Of a stretch of 64,000 bases of DNA, positions 38,522 through 47,749 are shown piece by piece. Source of the DNA: Caulobacteraceae bacterium (lineage in GTDB: Bacteria; Pseudomonadota; Alphaproteobacteria; Caulobacterales; Caulobacteraceae); contig JANXUA010000122.1 in NCBI GenBank assembly GCA_025352085.1, forward strand, positions 62,001 to 126,000. The letters are read 5' to 3'. Position numbers and translations under genes: made by a program. Below the pieces are notes generated by a model, which saw only the letters and a list, made by a program, of their open reading frames with translations, had not been told where the DNA came from and ran no database searches. The stretch's first letter is position 1. Each line of letters starts with the position of its first letter.

Positions 38522-39474
38522 GCCGCCGCCATCACCCGTTGCGGCGAGCGCCAGGCGTCGAGGAAGCTGGCCTGGTGAACGCAGGAGACCGTGCAGAACG
38601 GCGCGCAATCCTTGACGCGTTTGTATTCGGTCTCGATTTCGCGGCGACCATAGTCCAGCAGAGGCACGCCCGGCGATCCGCGCTGCTGCGAGCAATAGTG
38701 CACCAGGCCGTCTTCACAGATGTAGAGATATCGGGCGCCGGCCCGGCAGCGCCAGGCGTTTGGCTTGCCGGCCATCAAATTCTTTTGGAACATCAGGAAA
38801 TTGATCCGGTGCGCGACCGAGCCCTTGCCCATCAACCGGTCGTAGACCGCCCTCTGGCTGGCCGACAGGGGCGCCAGCGTGCCATCCGCATCGTGCAGCA
38901 CGCCGACGGTGTGGCTGAAGCCCAGGACCTTGGCCGCGTCGGCGACCTCCAGTGCATCGTGCGTGCGTTCCTCGGAAATGCCCAGGACCGAATTGATGTT
39001 GACGTGAAACTGGGCGTGCGCGGCAAGGAGCTTTAGTTTGCCGGCCAGCGATTTGAGGGTCTTCTTGGAGATGGCGTCGGGCTTCACCCCGTCGATGGAG
39101 ATCTGCATCTCCTGCAGGCCGGCCGCATTCATGGCGGCGATCTTCTTGGCGGTAAGCAGGAAGCCGTTGGTGATGGTGGTGGCCACCATACCGTGATGAC
39201 GGATGCGGCGGATCACCGCGTCATGATCGGGGTGGGTCAGGGGCTCGCCGCCGGTCAGGGTGACGATCTGGGTTCCGAGGCGGGCCAGGGCGTCAATCCG
39301 CTCGATCAGATCGGCGAGGGGCACGGGTTTGGAAACCTTGTCGTACTCGCTGCAATAGGCGCATTCGAGATTGCAGTAGCGGCTGACCACGACGTGCGCG
39401 AGCATCGGCCGGCGCGTCGAGGTCAGTACGCGCGCGGCCACCTTCAGCCCGTCAAACAGGGTTACGCCCGCCAT
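38518..39474 (-). CDS. Radical SAM protein with C-terminal SPASM-like cysteine region
   Basis: The 318-residue protein has the radical SAM cluster motif CNLECAYC (Cys34, Cys38, Cys41), TLTGGEPLTHPDHDAVIR for SAM binding and the substrate-side LQEMQISIDGVKPDAISKK. A C-terminal Cys-rich end (CRAGARYLYICEDG, HYCSQQRG and CAPFCTVSCVHQ) may hold auxiliary clusters. It differs from HpnH. I know homologues in many bacteria without an assigned reaction. It is coupled to an EamA exporter and lies downstream of a DUF2141 gene. Confidence 0.85.
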   Translation of the reverse strand: MAGVTLFDGLKVAARVLTSTRRPMLAHVVVSRYCNLECAYCSEYDKVSKPVPLADLIERIDALARLGTQIVTLTGGEPLTHPDHDAVIRRIRHHGMVATTITNGFLLTAKKIAAMNAAGLQEMQISIDGVKPDAISKKTLKSLAGKLKLLAAHAQFHVNINSVLGISEERTHDALEVADAAKVLGFSHTVGVLHDADGTLAPLSASQRAVYDRLMGKGSVAHRINFLMFQKNLMAGKPNAWRCRAGARYLYICEDGLVHYCSQQRGSPGVPLLDYGRREIETEYKRVKDCAPFCTVSCVHQASFLDAWRSPQRVMAAA

Positions 39475-39567
39475 TCGCCTCTTAGTCCCGCCTCGATCGA
39501 ACCTCCTAGATGACCTGTTCGGCGGCGAAAGTCACCCACGGATGCGCGATCGGCCAAAAATCGGGGC

Positions 39568-40041
39568 CTATCGATAGTTCAACTTGATGTGAATCGTCGT
39601 TTCGTCGGCTTTCACATGAAATTTGCTCGACTGGAAGGACGGCTGGGAAAACTCGATCGACGGGTCGTTCGAGAACCCGAACGGCTCTATGCCCTTGAAT
39701 AGGTTGTGATCCCAACGGTGGTTGTTGTTGTTGTCCTGATAGACGGCGACGGCGTAGGTTCCAGGCCCGGGGATCCAGATGCACATGGTCGTCGACGGCG
39801 CCCGGGTCGGGACGTACCATACCTTCAGGGCCCCGTTCTTCTTCAGAAATTGGCTGGGATCACCTGGATAGAGCGAGGCGGACATCTCGCCCTTGGCGAC
39901 GCGCACGTTGTCGATCACGATGCGGAGGCGGGTTCCGGTCGGCGTATTCTCGCACTCTTGGGCGGCGGCGGCGGACGCCAGGCCAACAGCAACCACACCG
40001 GCGGCGAAGGTCCCGGTGCGGAACAGGTTTAGCGGGTTCAT
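39568..40041 (-). CDS. DUF2141 domain exported protein
   Basis: The 157-residue product has a signal peptide (about residues 1-27, cleavage after AAAA-QE) followed by a DUF2141-like beta-sandwich: LRIVIDNVRVAKGEMSASLY near the start and GPGTYAVAVYQDNNNNHRWD followed by PFGFSND in the middle. Proteins of this type bind calcium-like ions at DxNxN loops and are secreted; role unknown. The ATG at 40041 gives a normal signal peptide. Radical SAM gene lies about 90 bases downstream. Confidence 0.8.
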   Translation of the reverse strand: MNPLNLFRTGTFAAGVVAVGLASAAAAQECENTPTGTRLRIVIDNVRVAKGEMSASLYPGDPSQFLKKNGALKVWYVPTRAPSTTMCIWIPGPGTYAVAVYQDNNNNHRWDHNLFKGIEPFGFSNDPSIEFSQPSFQSSKFHVKADETTIHIKLNYR

Positions 40042-40123
40042 GAAGGGCGGATCGTCCTTGTGGGAACAGGGTTGTTCGCGCGCGTTATAGACCATAATCC
40101 CGCCCCGGCGAATTTCAGTCCTG

Positions 40124-41125
40124 TTACGCGGCTAGGTCGAAGGCGGCGCCGGCCTCGGCGGTGATCTCGAACGAGCGCCGCCGCGCGGCGTGATCGAAGA
40201 TGGAGCTGGTGATCATCAGCTCATCGGCGCCGGTGCGGGCGATGAAGGCTTCGAGGCCGGATTTGACCGCGGCGGGCGATCCGACCGCGGCGCACGACAG
40301 CGCTTGAGCCAGCATGGCCTTGGCCGAAGCATCGAGGCGGCTGTCCATATCGTCCACCGGCGGCGGCAGGGGCCCCGGCATGCCGGTGCGCAGGGCGACG
40401 AAGGATTGCTGCAGCGAACTGAACAGCCGCCGCGCCTCGGCGTCGGTGTCGGCGGCGACCACCGTCATCCCCAGCATGACATAGGGCTTGGCCAGGCGCT
40501 CCGAGGGCTGGAACCGTTCGCGATAGACGGCGATGGCGCGATCAAGCTCGGCGGGGGCGAAGTGAGAGGCAAAGGCGTAGGGGAGGCCCAACATGGCGGC
40601 CAGCTGGGCGCCAAAGGTGCTGGAGCCCAGGATCCACACGGCCACATCCAGCCCGGCGCCTGGCACGGCGCGCACCGCCTGTCCGGGCCCCGCCGGCTCG
40701 AACCAGTGCAATAATTCCACAACATCCTGCGGGAAAGTGTCCGCTCCGCCGGCGAGATGACGGCGCAAGGCGTGGGCGGTGGCCTGATCGGTCCCGGGCG
40801 CCCGCCCAAGGCCCAGATCGACGCGCCCCGGATAGAGTGAGGCCAGGGTGCCGAACTGCTCGGCCACCATCAACGGCGCGTGGTTGGGCAACATAACTCC
40901 GCCGGCGCCGATGCGGATTCGCTCGGTTCCCGCGCCGATGAAGGCCAGGGCCACCGCCGTCGCGGCGCTGGCGATGCCGGGCATGTTGTGATGTTCCGCC
41001 AGCCAATAGCGCTGATAGCCCAGCTGTTCGGCGTGGCGCGCCAGGTCCAGGCTGCAGCGCAGCGCCAGGGCGGCGTCGCCGCCCTGGATGATCGGCGACA
41101 GGTCGAGTACGGAAAGCTTGGTCAT
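40124..41125 (-). CDS. LLM class flavin-dependent oxidoreductase
   Basis: The 333-residue protein belongs to the luciferase-like monooxygenase family of bacterial type (MsnO8-like). Signatures are [19 protein letters not shown] at the start, [46 protein letters not shown] and [16 protein letters not shown]. It likely uses FMNH2 or F420-like reduced flavin in the cytosol; substrate unknown. It lies 28 bases downstream of a gene of unknown function on the same strand. Confidence 0.9.
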   Translation of the reverse strand: MTKLSVLDLSPIIQGGDAALALRCSLDLARHAEQLGYQRYWLAEHHNMPGIASAATAVALAFIGAGTERIRIGAGGVMLPNHAPLMVAEQFGTLASLYPGRVDLGLGRAPGTDQATAHALRRHLAGGADTFPQDVVELLHWFEPAGPGQAVRAVPGAGLDVAVWILGSSTFGAQLAAMLGLPYAFASHFAPAELDRAIAVYRERFQPSERLAKPYVMLGMTVVAADTDAEARRLFSSLQQSFVALRTGMPGPLPPPVDDMDSRLDASAKAMLAQALSCAAVGSPAAVKSGLEAFIARTGADELMITSSIFDHAARRRSFEITAEAGAAFDLAA

Positions 41126-41153
41126 GATCGCAATATAGGAACAGCGGTGCGCT

Positions 41154-41597
41154 TCACCTGGAGGCCGATACATATTCAATGAAGATATGACCGTTGACCC
41201 GGTTCGCGGGGGCGTAACCGGTCGACCAATAGGAATAGCCGACATGCGGGCGATCCGGCCCGGCGCCGCCCGCGCCCGGCGGAATATCGTCCATGTCGAT
41301 GATCATCGTCCACGTCTTGGCGCGATCACCATGGCCCACGGCTTGTAGGCCGGTCCATTCCACCGGCGTGTGGGCGCCTGCATCGCCGGCGGCGTCCCTT
41401 ATCATCGTGAAATCCACCAACGCCACGTTGAGGCCGGTCGCCGCGTTGAGGCGCGCCCGGGCCCGCGCCCTGGCGGCGCCTTCCATGCTTGTCGAGCGCG
41501 CGGCGAAGCCGACCAACGGCGGGTCGTCCTGCATGTCTTCGTCGTGGACGGTAAGCTGGAAGGGGGGAGCTTTGGCGGAACCGCGCAACACGACCAT
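41154..41597 (-). CDS. Protein of unknown function
   Basis: The 147-residue product has no signal peptide or membrane segment. It starts [20 protein letters not shown], has an Ala/Arg-rich helix ([14 protein letters not shown]) and then a beta-rich second half ([38 protein letters not shown]). I recognise no family. GAGGAG lies about nine bases before the ATG, and base composition matches neighbours, so it is probably real. It is in tandem with the LLM oxidoreductase (28-base gap). Confidence 0.6.
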   Translation of the reverse strand: MVVLRGSAKAPPFQLTVHDEDMQDDPPLVGFAARSTSMEGAARARARARLNAATGLNVALVDFTMIRDAAGDAGAHTPVEWTGLQAVGHGDRAKTWTMIIDMDDIPPGAGGAGPDRPHVGYSYWSTGYAPANRVNGHIFIEYVSASR

Positions 41598-41727
41598 GAT
41601 CCATCTCCTCGACCGCTATGAGGTTCAGATTCCTAGGCTCGAACGGCTCGACTGCCAAGATTGACAGCGGCGGCTCCTCTGCTGTGGTGAGGGCGTTGAT
41701 CCGCAATCGCCGGATAGGGGATAGAAA

Positions 41728-42498
41728 ATGGACTTCATCACCGTCGAGCGCGTCGGGCGCGTCACCACCATCATCCTCAATCGCCCCGAGGTGATGAACG
41801 CCATCAACCCGGCGATGCACGCCGAGTTGCAGGTCGCGTTCGACGATTTCGCCACCGATCCGGAGCAGTTCATCGGTGTGGTGACCGGCGCTGGCGAGCG
41901 GGCGTTCTGCGCCGGCAGCGACCTCAAAGCGCTCGACCGCCATGGCGGCTATCCGAAAAACGGCTACGCGGGTCTGATCGAGCGCTTTGATCTGGCCAAG
42001 CCGCTGATCGCGGCGGTCAATGGCGTGGCCCTGGGCGGCGGGTTCGAGATCGCGCTCGCTTGCGACCTCATCGTCGCTTCGGAAAACGCCAGCTTCGGCC
42101 TGCCCGAGCCTCTGGTCGGCGCGGTGGCGCTCGGCGGCGGTCTGCATCGCCTGTCGCGCCAGATCGGACTGAAGCCGGCGATGGGCCTGATTCTGAGTTC
42201 CAGGCGGGTCAGCGCGGCGGAGGGCCTGCGTCTCGGATTCGTCAACGAAATGGTCCCCGCCGATCAATTGAATACGGCGGTGCGGCGATGGTGCGCCGAC
42301 ATTCTGCGCGGCTCGCCGATGTCGATCCGCGCCTCGAAGGAAACCGTCATGCGCGGCCTGGGCGAACCGGACGTCGCCCGGGCCATGCGCAACCAGCCGA
42401 CCTATCCGGCCTACGCCGCCTGGCGCGCCAGCGAAGACGCCCGCGAAGGCCCCGCCGCCTTCGCCGAAAAGCGACCGCCGGTGTGGAAAGGGCGATAA
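41728..42498 (+). CDS. Enoyl-CoA hydratase/isomerase family (crotonase)
   Basis: The 256-residue crotonase-fold protein has the oxyanion-hole motifs AFCAGSDLKAL and NGVALGGGFEIALACDL, with the usual LPEPLVGAVALGGGLHRL after them. It likely hydrates or isomerises an enoyl-CoA; the closest annotated type is carnitinyl-CoA dehydratase or a short-chain enoyl-CoA hydratase. It stands alone in orientation with asd downstream. An inverted repeat with a T-run lies just after it (42531-42549). Confidence 0.88.
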   Translation: MDFITVERVGRVTTIILNRPEVMNAINPAMHAELQVAFDDFATDPEQFIGVVTGAGERAFCAGSDLKALDRHGGYPKNGYAGLIERFDLAKPLIAAVNGVALGGGFEIALACDLIVASENASFGLPEPLVGAVALGGGLHRLSRQIGLKPAMGLILSSRRVSAAEGLRLGFVNEMVPADQLNTAVRRWCADILRGSPMSIRASKETVMRGLGEPDVARAMRNQPTYPAYAAWRASEDAREGPAAFAEKRPPVWKGR

Positions 42499-42530
42499 GC
42501 ATCTCTTGCCCCGGCCCGCGCCCGGGCGTA

Positions 42531-42549
42531 GGGAGCGCGCTCCCTTTTT
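42531..42549 (+). terminator. Palindrome with T-run before asd
   Basis: GGGAGCGCGCTCCC (42531-42544) is a perfect palindrome followed by five T. It could end the crotonase transcript, but the T-run is short and lies only two bases before the asd ribosome site region (ATCAGGAGA), so it may belong to the asd leader instead. Confidence 0.4.
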
Positions 42550-42565
42550 GATCAGGAGAATGGCT

Positions 42566-43594
42566 ATGGGCTACCGGGTCGCCGTGGTCGGCGCCACGGG
42601 CGCTGTCGGGCGCGAGATGCTGAATATCCTCGAGGAACTGGAGTTCCCCGTGGACAAGCTGCACGCCATCGCCTCGCGCAATTCCCTCGGGGTCGAGGTG
42701 GGCTGGAAGTCCGGCGTCGTTAAATGCGAAGACCTTGAGCAATTCGATTTCTCCAAGGTCGATGTCGTGCTGATGTCGGCCGGCGGCGCCATCTCCAAAA
42801 TCTGGTCACCCAAGATCGGCGCGGCCGGCCCGATGGTGATCGACAATTCGTCGACCTGGCGGATGGACCCGGACGTACCGCTGATCGTGCCGGAGGTGAA
42901 CCCCGACGCGGTGCTGGATGCGCGCAAGAACATTATCGCCAACCCCAATTGCTCGACCATCCAGTTGGTGGTCGCGCTCAAACCCCTGCACGACGCGGCT
43001 CGGATCAAGCGCGTGGTGGTGGCGACCTATCAGTCGGTCTCCGGCGCCGGCGCCAAGGGCATGGACGAACTTTGGGAGCAGACCAAAGGCGTGTTTGTTC
43101 TGGGTCCGCCCGAGCCTAAACTGTTTCCCAAGCAGATCGCCTTCAACGTCATTCCCTACATCGGGACCTTCCGCGACGACGGCTACACCGACGAGGAAGC
43201 CAAGATGTGGATGGAGACGCACAAGATGCTCGATCCGGACATCGCGCTCACGGTCACCTGCGTGCGCGTGCCGGTGATGGTCGGCCATTCCGAAGCGGTC
43301 AACGTCGAATTCCACGAACCGTTGGATGAGGACGACGCGCGCGACATTCTGCGCGAAGCGCCGGGTGTCATGGTGATCGATAAGCGCGACTCCACCGGCT
43401 ATATCACCGCCAAGGAGGCCCAAGGGGAGCACGCGGTCTATGTCTCGCGCATCCGCGCCGACACGACGGTCCGGTACGGCCTTTCGATGTGGGTGGTCTC
43501 GGACAATCTGCGCAAGGGCGCGGCGCTCAACGCCGTGCAGATCGCCGAGCTTTTGCACGAGCGCGGTTTGATCGGCCAGAAAGCGCTCGCCTGA
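42566..43594 (+). CDS. asd: Aspartate-semialdehyde dehydrogenase
   Basis: Asd reduces aspartyl phosphate to aspartate semialdehyde, feeding lysine, threonine and methionine synthesis. The 342-residue product has the NADP loop VVGATGAVGREML, catalytic Cys129 in NPNCSTIQ, YQSVSGAGAKGM, and the C-terminal VRVPVMVGHSEAVNVEF. The ATG at 42566 was preferred over the one at 42560 because AGGAGA is then seven bases away. It overlaps rarD by one base of its TGATG. Confidence 0.95.
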   Translation: MGYRVAVVGATGAVGREMLNILEELEFPVDKLHAIASRNSLGVEVGWKSGVVKCEDLEQFDFSKVDVVLMSAGGAISKIWSPKIGAAGPMVIDNSSTWRMDPDVPLIVPEVNPDAVLDARKNIIANPNCSTIQLVVALKPLHDAARIKRVVVATYQSVSGAGAKGMDELWEQTKGVFVLGPPEPKLFPKQIAFNVIPYIGTFRDDGYTDEEAKMWMETHKMLDPDIALTVTCVRVPVMVGHSEAVNVEFHEPLDEDDARDILREAPGVMVIDKRDSTGYITAKEAQGEHAVYVSRIRADTTVRYGLSMWVVSDNLRKGAALNAVQIAELLHERGLIGQKALA

Positions 43595-44544
43595 TGGTCG
43601 CCGCGGCGCCGGGCGGAGATTCCCGCCAGGCGCTGGCCGCGGGAATTGCCTGCTACGTCCTTTGGTCCGGCATGCCCCTGTTGTTCCTGGCCATGACCGG
43701 GGTAGGGGCGACGTCCCTGGAGATCGTCGGGCAACGAGCCATGTGGTCGGCGCCGTGGGCGATCTTGCTGGTTGTTCTGGCCGGTCAGGACGGCGAAGCG
43801 ATCGCCGCCTTTCGCAGGCCGCGCGTGCTGGGCTGGCTGACGCTCTCGACGGCCCTTTTGACCGGGAACTGGCTGGTGTTCGTCTGGGCCTCCACGCACG
43901 GACACAACATCGATGCGAGCCTCGGTTATTTCATCATACCCCTGATCAACATGGCGGTTGGCGCGGTGTTCTATCGCGAGAAAATAAGTCGACTTGCCGT
44001 CGCCGCCATGGTTTTGGCGGTGATCGGCGTGGTCTTGCAGATCCTCATCGTCGGACACATTCCGTGGATTGGTCTGGCCCTCGCTTTCTGCTTTGGCGGT
44101 TATGGTCTGGTGCGCAAGCATGTGGCCATCAATGCGCAGGCGGGGTTGCTGGTCGAGTCGCTGATCATCGCGGTTCCGGGCGCGGCCTATTGCCTTTGGC
44201 TCTATGTCAGCGGGACCGGCGTTTTTGGACGGGGCGTGTCCGCCTCTCTATTGCTGGCCGCGGCTGGACCGGCGACGGTCATCCCCCTGGCCCTGTTCGC
44301 CTGGGCGGCCCGGCGGCTGCCTCTGGCGAGCCTTGGGTTCCTCCAGTTCATCGGGCCGACGACCGGATTTGGCATCGGCCTTGCGCTTGGCGAGTCGTTC
44401 CACGCCAGCCAACTCCTGTCTTTTTCGTTCATCTGGGCGGGTGTCGCCGCCTTCATCTGGGAGGCGTTCATTGACCGGCGCGGGCAGGCTCAGGCGATGC
44501 GCTTGATCCGGACCCCAGTCCCCGCGAAACGGCGCGCAATCTGA
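43594..44544 (+). CDS. rarD: RarD-type DMT transporter
   Basis: The 316-residue inner-membrane protein has about ten membrane segments and matches RarD, a DMT-superfamily permease of unclear substrate. Visible are AGIACYVLWSGMPLLFLAM, TGNWLVFVWASTHGHNIDASLGYFI (the conserved GNW/YFI region) and LGFLQFIGPTTGFGIGLAL near the end. Its ATG shares the A of the asd stop TGA. Its last 55 bases overlap the convergent pyridoxal kinase gene. Confidence 0.9.
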   Translation: MVAAAPGGDSRQALAAGIACYVLWSGMPLLFLAMTGVGATSLEIVGQRAMWSAPWAILLVVLAGQDGEAIAAFRRPRVLGWLTLSTALLTGNWLVFVWASTHGHNIDASLGYFIIPLINMAVGAVFYREKISRLAVAAMVLAVIGVVLQILIVGHIPWIGLALAFCFGGYGLVRKHVAINAQAGLLVESLIIAVPGAAYCLWLYVSGTGVFGRGVSASLLLAAAGPATVIPLALFAWAARRLPLASLGFLQFIGPTTGFGIGLALGESFHASQLLSFSFIWAGVAAFIWEAFIDRRGQAQAMRLIRTPVPAKRRAI

Positions 44545-45254
44545 CCGACGGCCGTTTCCAGGGCCTCGGCCTTGCTCGATCCTTGAAGGAGGGCGCCGGT
44601 GAAGAGCGCGATCAGAACATCTCCGGCGCCGCGCGGCACGTCTTGCGCCCGGCGATGAACCGCAAGCCACGCCTCTTCTTGATCGGCATAGACGACGCCG
44701 ATTTCGTCCTCAACGGTCACGGATGAGACCAACGCCGCCGCCCCGAGAAATCGGGCGGCGGCCAGCGCGGTCGCCGGATCGTTGATAGGCCGGCCGGTCA
44801 GACGCTCCATCTCCCAGCTATTGGGCGCGATGAGTTCGGCGCGCGGGACAAGATCGGCAACGATGGCGTCGGCCACGGCGGGGTCCACATACAGACCCTT
44901 GCCGTGATCGCCCATGATCGGATCGACAATGATCCGAACGCCGGGGCTGGCGGCGCGCGCCGCGTCGAGGGTCCGCGTGGCGATGGCGACCTGCTCGGCG
45001 GAGGCGAAATAGCCGGTGATGACCGCGTCCAGGGTCATCAACACTCCGGCCGCCACGATCCCTTCGAGCATGCCGGCGAAGACCTCGGCGCCGACGGGTC
45101 CGCCGCCGGGCGCGCCAAGTCCGGGATGGCGGCCGAACAGCACGGTCGGGGCGAACACCGTCTCTATCCCGGCGCGGGCGAAGGCGACGACTTGCGCGCT
45201 CCCACCCACGTCGCTGGTCGCGACATGGCTGGAAAGGATGAGGACGCTCGCCAC
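44490..45254 (-). CDS. pdxY: Pyridoxal kinase
   Basis: This ribokinase-fold enzyme phosphorylates pyridoxal (or pyridoxine) to make PLP. The 254-residue product has LILSSHVATSDVGGSA at the N-terminus, IIVDPIMGDHGKGLYV, ELIAPNSWEMERLTG and the anion-hole/catalytic GAGDVLIALFTGALLQG. Length is near the PdxY/PdxK family's 280. It is the last gene of a minus-strand group after the acyl-CoA dehydrogenase and overlaps the end of rarD. Confidence 0.92.
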   Translation of the reverse strand: MASVLILSSHVATSDVGGSAQVVAFARAGIETVFAPTVLFGRHPGLGAPGGGPVGAEVFAGMLEGIVAAGVLMTLDAVITGYFASAEQVAIATRTLDAARAASPGVRIIVDPIMGDHGKGLYVDPAVADAIVADLVPRAELIAPNSWEMERLTGRPINDPATALAAARFLGAAALVSSVTVEDEIGVVYADQEEAWLAVHRRAQDVPRGAGDVLIALFTGALLQGSSKAEALETAVGQIARRFAGTGVRIKRIA

Positions 45255-45266
45255 CAGTCTTTGGGC

Positions 45267-47048
45267 TTAGGCGCCCAGACTTTCCGGCGTGGCGCGGAAG
45301 AGGTCGATCGCCCCCTGGCTGACCGCCTGCGCCAGGGCCGGCGACCCGGAGAGTATCTGTTCGGAATAGACCCGCGCCAGACCGACCTTGGTCCGCCAAT
45401 AGTCTTGCGGACCCTCGCCGGCGGCGATGTTGCGCGACGCGGCCAGGGCGCCCTTGGCCAGCATCCATCCGCCGACCACATCGCCCAGCAATTGCAGATA
45501 GGGTGTGGCGCCGGCCAGGGCGTCGGGCTGGGCGTGGCCGCGGCGTTCGATCAGCCAGCCGGTCGCAGACTGCACCGCCGCCAGGCCCGCTTCCAACCGG
45601 GCGCCGATGGTGTGCAGCCAGGCGTCGTCGGCGCTTTTGAGCGCAGCGGCGGTCGGCATGATGTCGCCGACCAGTTCACGCACCGCCTGACCCTTGCCGA
45701 GCGCCAGCTTGCGCCCCATCAGGTCAATGGCCTGGATGCCGTTGGTGCCCTCATAGATCGGCAATATGCGCGCGTCGCGATAGTGCTGGGCCGCGCCGGT
45801 TTCCTCGATAAAGCCCATGCCGCCGTGGACCTGCAGGCCCATGGACGCCACCTCGACGGCCATGTCCGTGGACCAGGCTTTGGCGATCGGGGTGAGCAGG
45901 TCTTCGCGCATGCGCGCGGCGTCGCGATCGACCGGGTTGCCCGAAAGCCGGGCGAGGTCAGCGGCGACCGCGGTGGACAGGCAGATGCCGCGCGCCGCCT
46001 CGATCTTGGCCTTCATCAGCATCAGCGTGCGGCGCACGTCGGGGTGGTCGAACAGGCGCGACGGCAGGGCGCCGGTCCAGGCCGAGCGGCCCTGTTTGCG
46101 CTCCAGGGAGAAGGCCAGGGCGCGTTGGAAGGCCATTTCCGCCACGCCAACGCCCTGAACGCCGACCTGCAGGCGCGCGGCGTTCATCATCACGAACATC
46201 GCCGCAAGGCCCTGATTGGGGGCGCCAACGAGCTCGGCCTGCGCGCCTTCGAAAAGCATGACGCAGGTCGGCGAAGCATGGGCGCCCAGCTTATGCTCAA
46301 TGCTGGCCGGGCGCAGGGCGTTGGCGACGCCGAGCGACCCGTCCTCGCCGACCAGACGCTTGCTGGTGAGGAACAGCGACAGGCCGCGCGACCCCGGCGG
46401 GGCGTCGGGCAGGCGGGCGAGCACCATGTGAATGATGTTCTCGGCGACGTCGTGGTCGCCCCATGTGATGAAGATCTTCTGGCCTGAGAGACGATAGCCG
46501 CCCTTCCCGTCAGGGTCGGCGCGGGTGGTCAAAGCGCCCAGATCCGATCCCGATTGCGGCTCGGTCAGATTCATCGTGCCGGTCCAGCGACCGGATATCA
46601 GATGGGGCAGGTAGAGCGCCTTTTGCCGGTCGGTGCCGTGGGTGCTGAGGGCCTCGATCCCCGCCAGCGTGAGCATGGGACACAGGCCAAAGGCCATGTT
46701 GGCGGCCTGCACCATTTCAAACACCGCGATCTCCAGCGCCTTGGGCAGGCCCTGGCCGCCGTGCGCCTCGGCCGCCGAGAGGCCGTTCCAGCCGCCCTCG
46801 GCGAACTGCCGGTAAGCCTCGCCAAAGCCCGGCGCCGCCCGCACCGCGCCGTTCTCGAACTGCGCGCCCTCGCGATCGCCAACCGCATTGAGGGGCGCCA
46901 GGATATCGGCCGCGAACGCCCCCGCCGCCTCCAGCACCGCGACCGTCGTCTCGGCGTCGGCGGCGGGAAACAGCGCCTCCAGGCGCGCATAGTCCGCCGC
47001 TTCGGTCAGGGAAAATTGCAGATCGCGAAGGGGGGCTTTGTAGGTCAT
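45267..47048 (-). CDS. Acyl-CoA dehydrogenase, long form with C-terminal extension
   Basis: The 593-residue FAD enzyme would introduce a double bond into acyl-CoA, feeding electrons to ETF. Motifs are MNLTEPQSGSDLGALTTRADPDG, the FITWGDHDV strand, MGLQVHGGMGFIEETGAAQHYRDARILPIYEGTNGIQAIDLMGRK with the catalytic-base region. The long C-terminal tail (about residues 470-593) and N-terminal 40 residues match the DmdC/FadE-long group rather than short-chain forms. The start at 47048 follows an upstream GGACC region; upstream codons are open but lack the family N-terminus. Confidence 0.93.
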   Translation of the reverse strand: MTYKAPLRDLQFSLTEAADYARLEALFPAADAETTVAVLEAAGAFAADILAPLNAVGDREGAQFENGAVRAAPGFGEAYRQFAEGGWNGLSAAEAHGGQGLPKALEIAVFEMVQAANMAFGLCPMLTLAGIEALSTHGTDRQKALYLPHLISGRWTGTMNLTEPQSGSDLGALTTRADPDGKGGYRLSGQKIFITWGDHDVAENIIHMVLARLPDAPPGSRGLSLFLTSKRLVGEDGSLGVANALRPASIEHKLGAHASPTCVMLFEGAQAELVGAPNQGLAAMFVMMNAARLQVGVQGVGVAEMAFQRALAFSLERKQGRSAWTGALPSRLFDHPDVRRTLMLMKAKIEAARGICLSTAVAADLARLSGNPVDRDAARMREDLLTPIAKAWSTDMAVEVASMGLQVHGGMGFIEETGAAQHYRDARILPIYEGTNGIQAIDLMGRKLALGKGQAVRELVGDIMPTAAALKSADDAWLHTIGARLEAGLAAVQSATGWLIERRGHAQPDALAGATPYLQLLGDVVGGWMLAKGALAASRNIAAGEGPQDYWRTKVGLARVYSEQILSGSPALAQAVSQGAIDLFRATPESLGA

Positions 47049-47152
47049 GACGGGGTCCTTGGTCGGGTCGATGTTCTTACTAGAGCAAATTACGCGCGGT
47101 CGATAAGGTGGGGCGGACTTAGACGTCCCTCTCCCGCAAAAAAAGGCCCGCC

Positions 47153-47749
47153 GTGCCCCGAAATCCACCCAACGCAGGCGCCAAATACAACGCCGTCGCC
47201 ATGTCCCTGCATTGGTTGATCGCGGCGCTGATCGTGACCAACATTCTGATCGCCTGGTATTTCAACACTTTGAACGGCCCGACCAAGGTTCCGCCGATCC
47301 AGCTACACAAGTCGATCGGCATTACGGTGCTCATCCTGAGCGTGGCACGGCTGGCTTGGCGGTTTATTTCGCCGCCACCGCCGTTGCCCGCATCGGTGAC
47401 CGGCTGGCAGCGCGCCGCCGCCCACGTCACCTATGTCTTGTTCTATGTCATCATGCTGGGCCTGCCGCTCAGCGGTTGGGCGATGGTGTCGGCCAGCCAG
47501 CTCATCAAAGTCTATCCGATCACCCTCTACGGCGTGATTCCGTGGCCGACCCTTGAACCTTTAGCCCAGCTTCCACATGACCAGATGAAGAGCGCGCACA
47601 AGGCGCTCTTGCTCACGCATGGCCTCCTGGGAAAGCTGACCTATGGCCTGATCGTGCTGCACGTCGGCGCCGCCCTTCGCCACCTGATCCTTCTGCGCGA
47701 TGACGTGGTCGCGCGGATGGTGCCGTTCTTGAGGTCGCCGTCGACATGA
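47153..47749 (+). CDS. Cytochrome b561
   Basis: The 198-residue di-haem membrane protein has four membrane segments. Haem-ligand histidines appear in SLHWLIAALI (first), QLHKSIG (second), HVTYVLFYVIM (third region) and LHVGAALRHLILLRDDVVARM (last). It transfers electrons between quinol and periplasmic acceptors. The GTG start at 47153 has AAGG nearby. Its stop overlaps the ATG of the YceI gene; b561-YceI pairs are common and sometimes fused. Confidence 0.93.
   Translation: MPRNPPNAGAKYNAVAMSLHWLIAALIVTNILIAWYFNTLNGPTKVPPIQLHKSIGITVLILSVARLAWRFISPPPPLPASVTGWQRAAAHVTYVLFYVIMLGLPLSGWAMVSASQLIKVYPITLYGVIPWPTLEPLAQLPHDQMKSAHKALLLTHGLLGKLTYGLIVLHVGAALRHLILLRDDVVARMVPFLRSPST

Noticed and set aside
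38518-39474. Reading the radical SAM gene as hopanoid enzyme HpnH
   Set aside because: HpnH has a different N-terminal cluster context (CNLACAGC-type with DUF3463); this one has CNLECAYC and another C-terminal Cys pattern.
47080-47100. CTAGAGCAAATTACGCG before the acyl-CoA dehydrogenase as a repeat relic
   Set aside because: Shares TAGAGC with repeat ends but has no inverse partner nearby.
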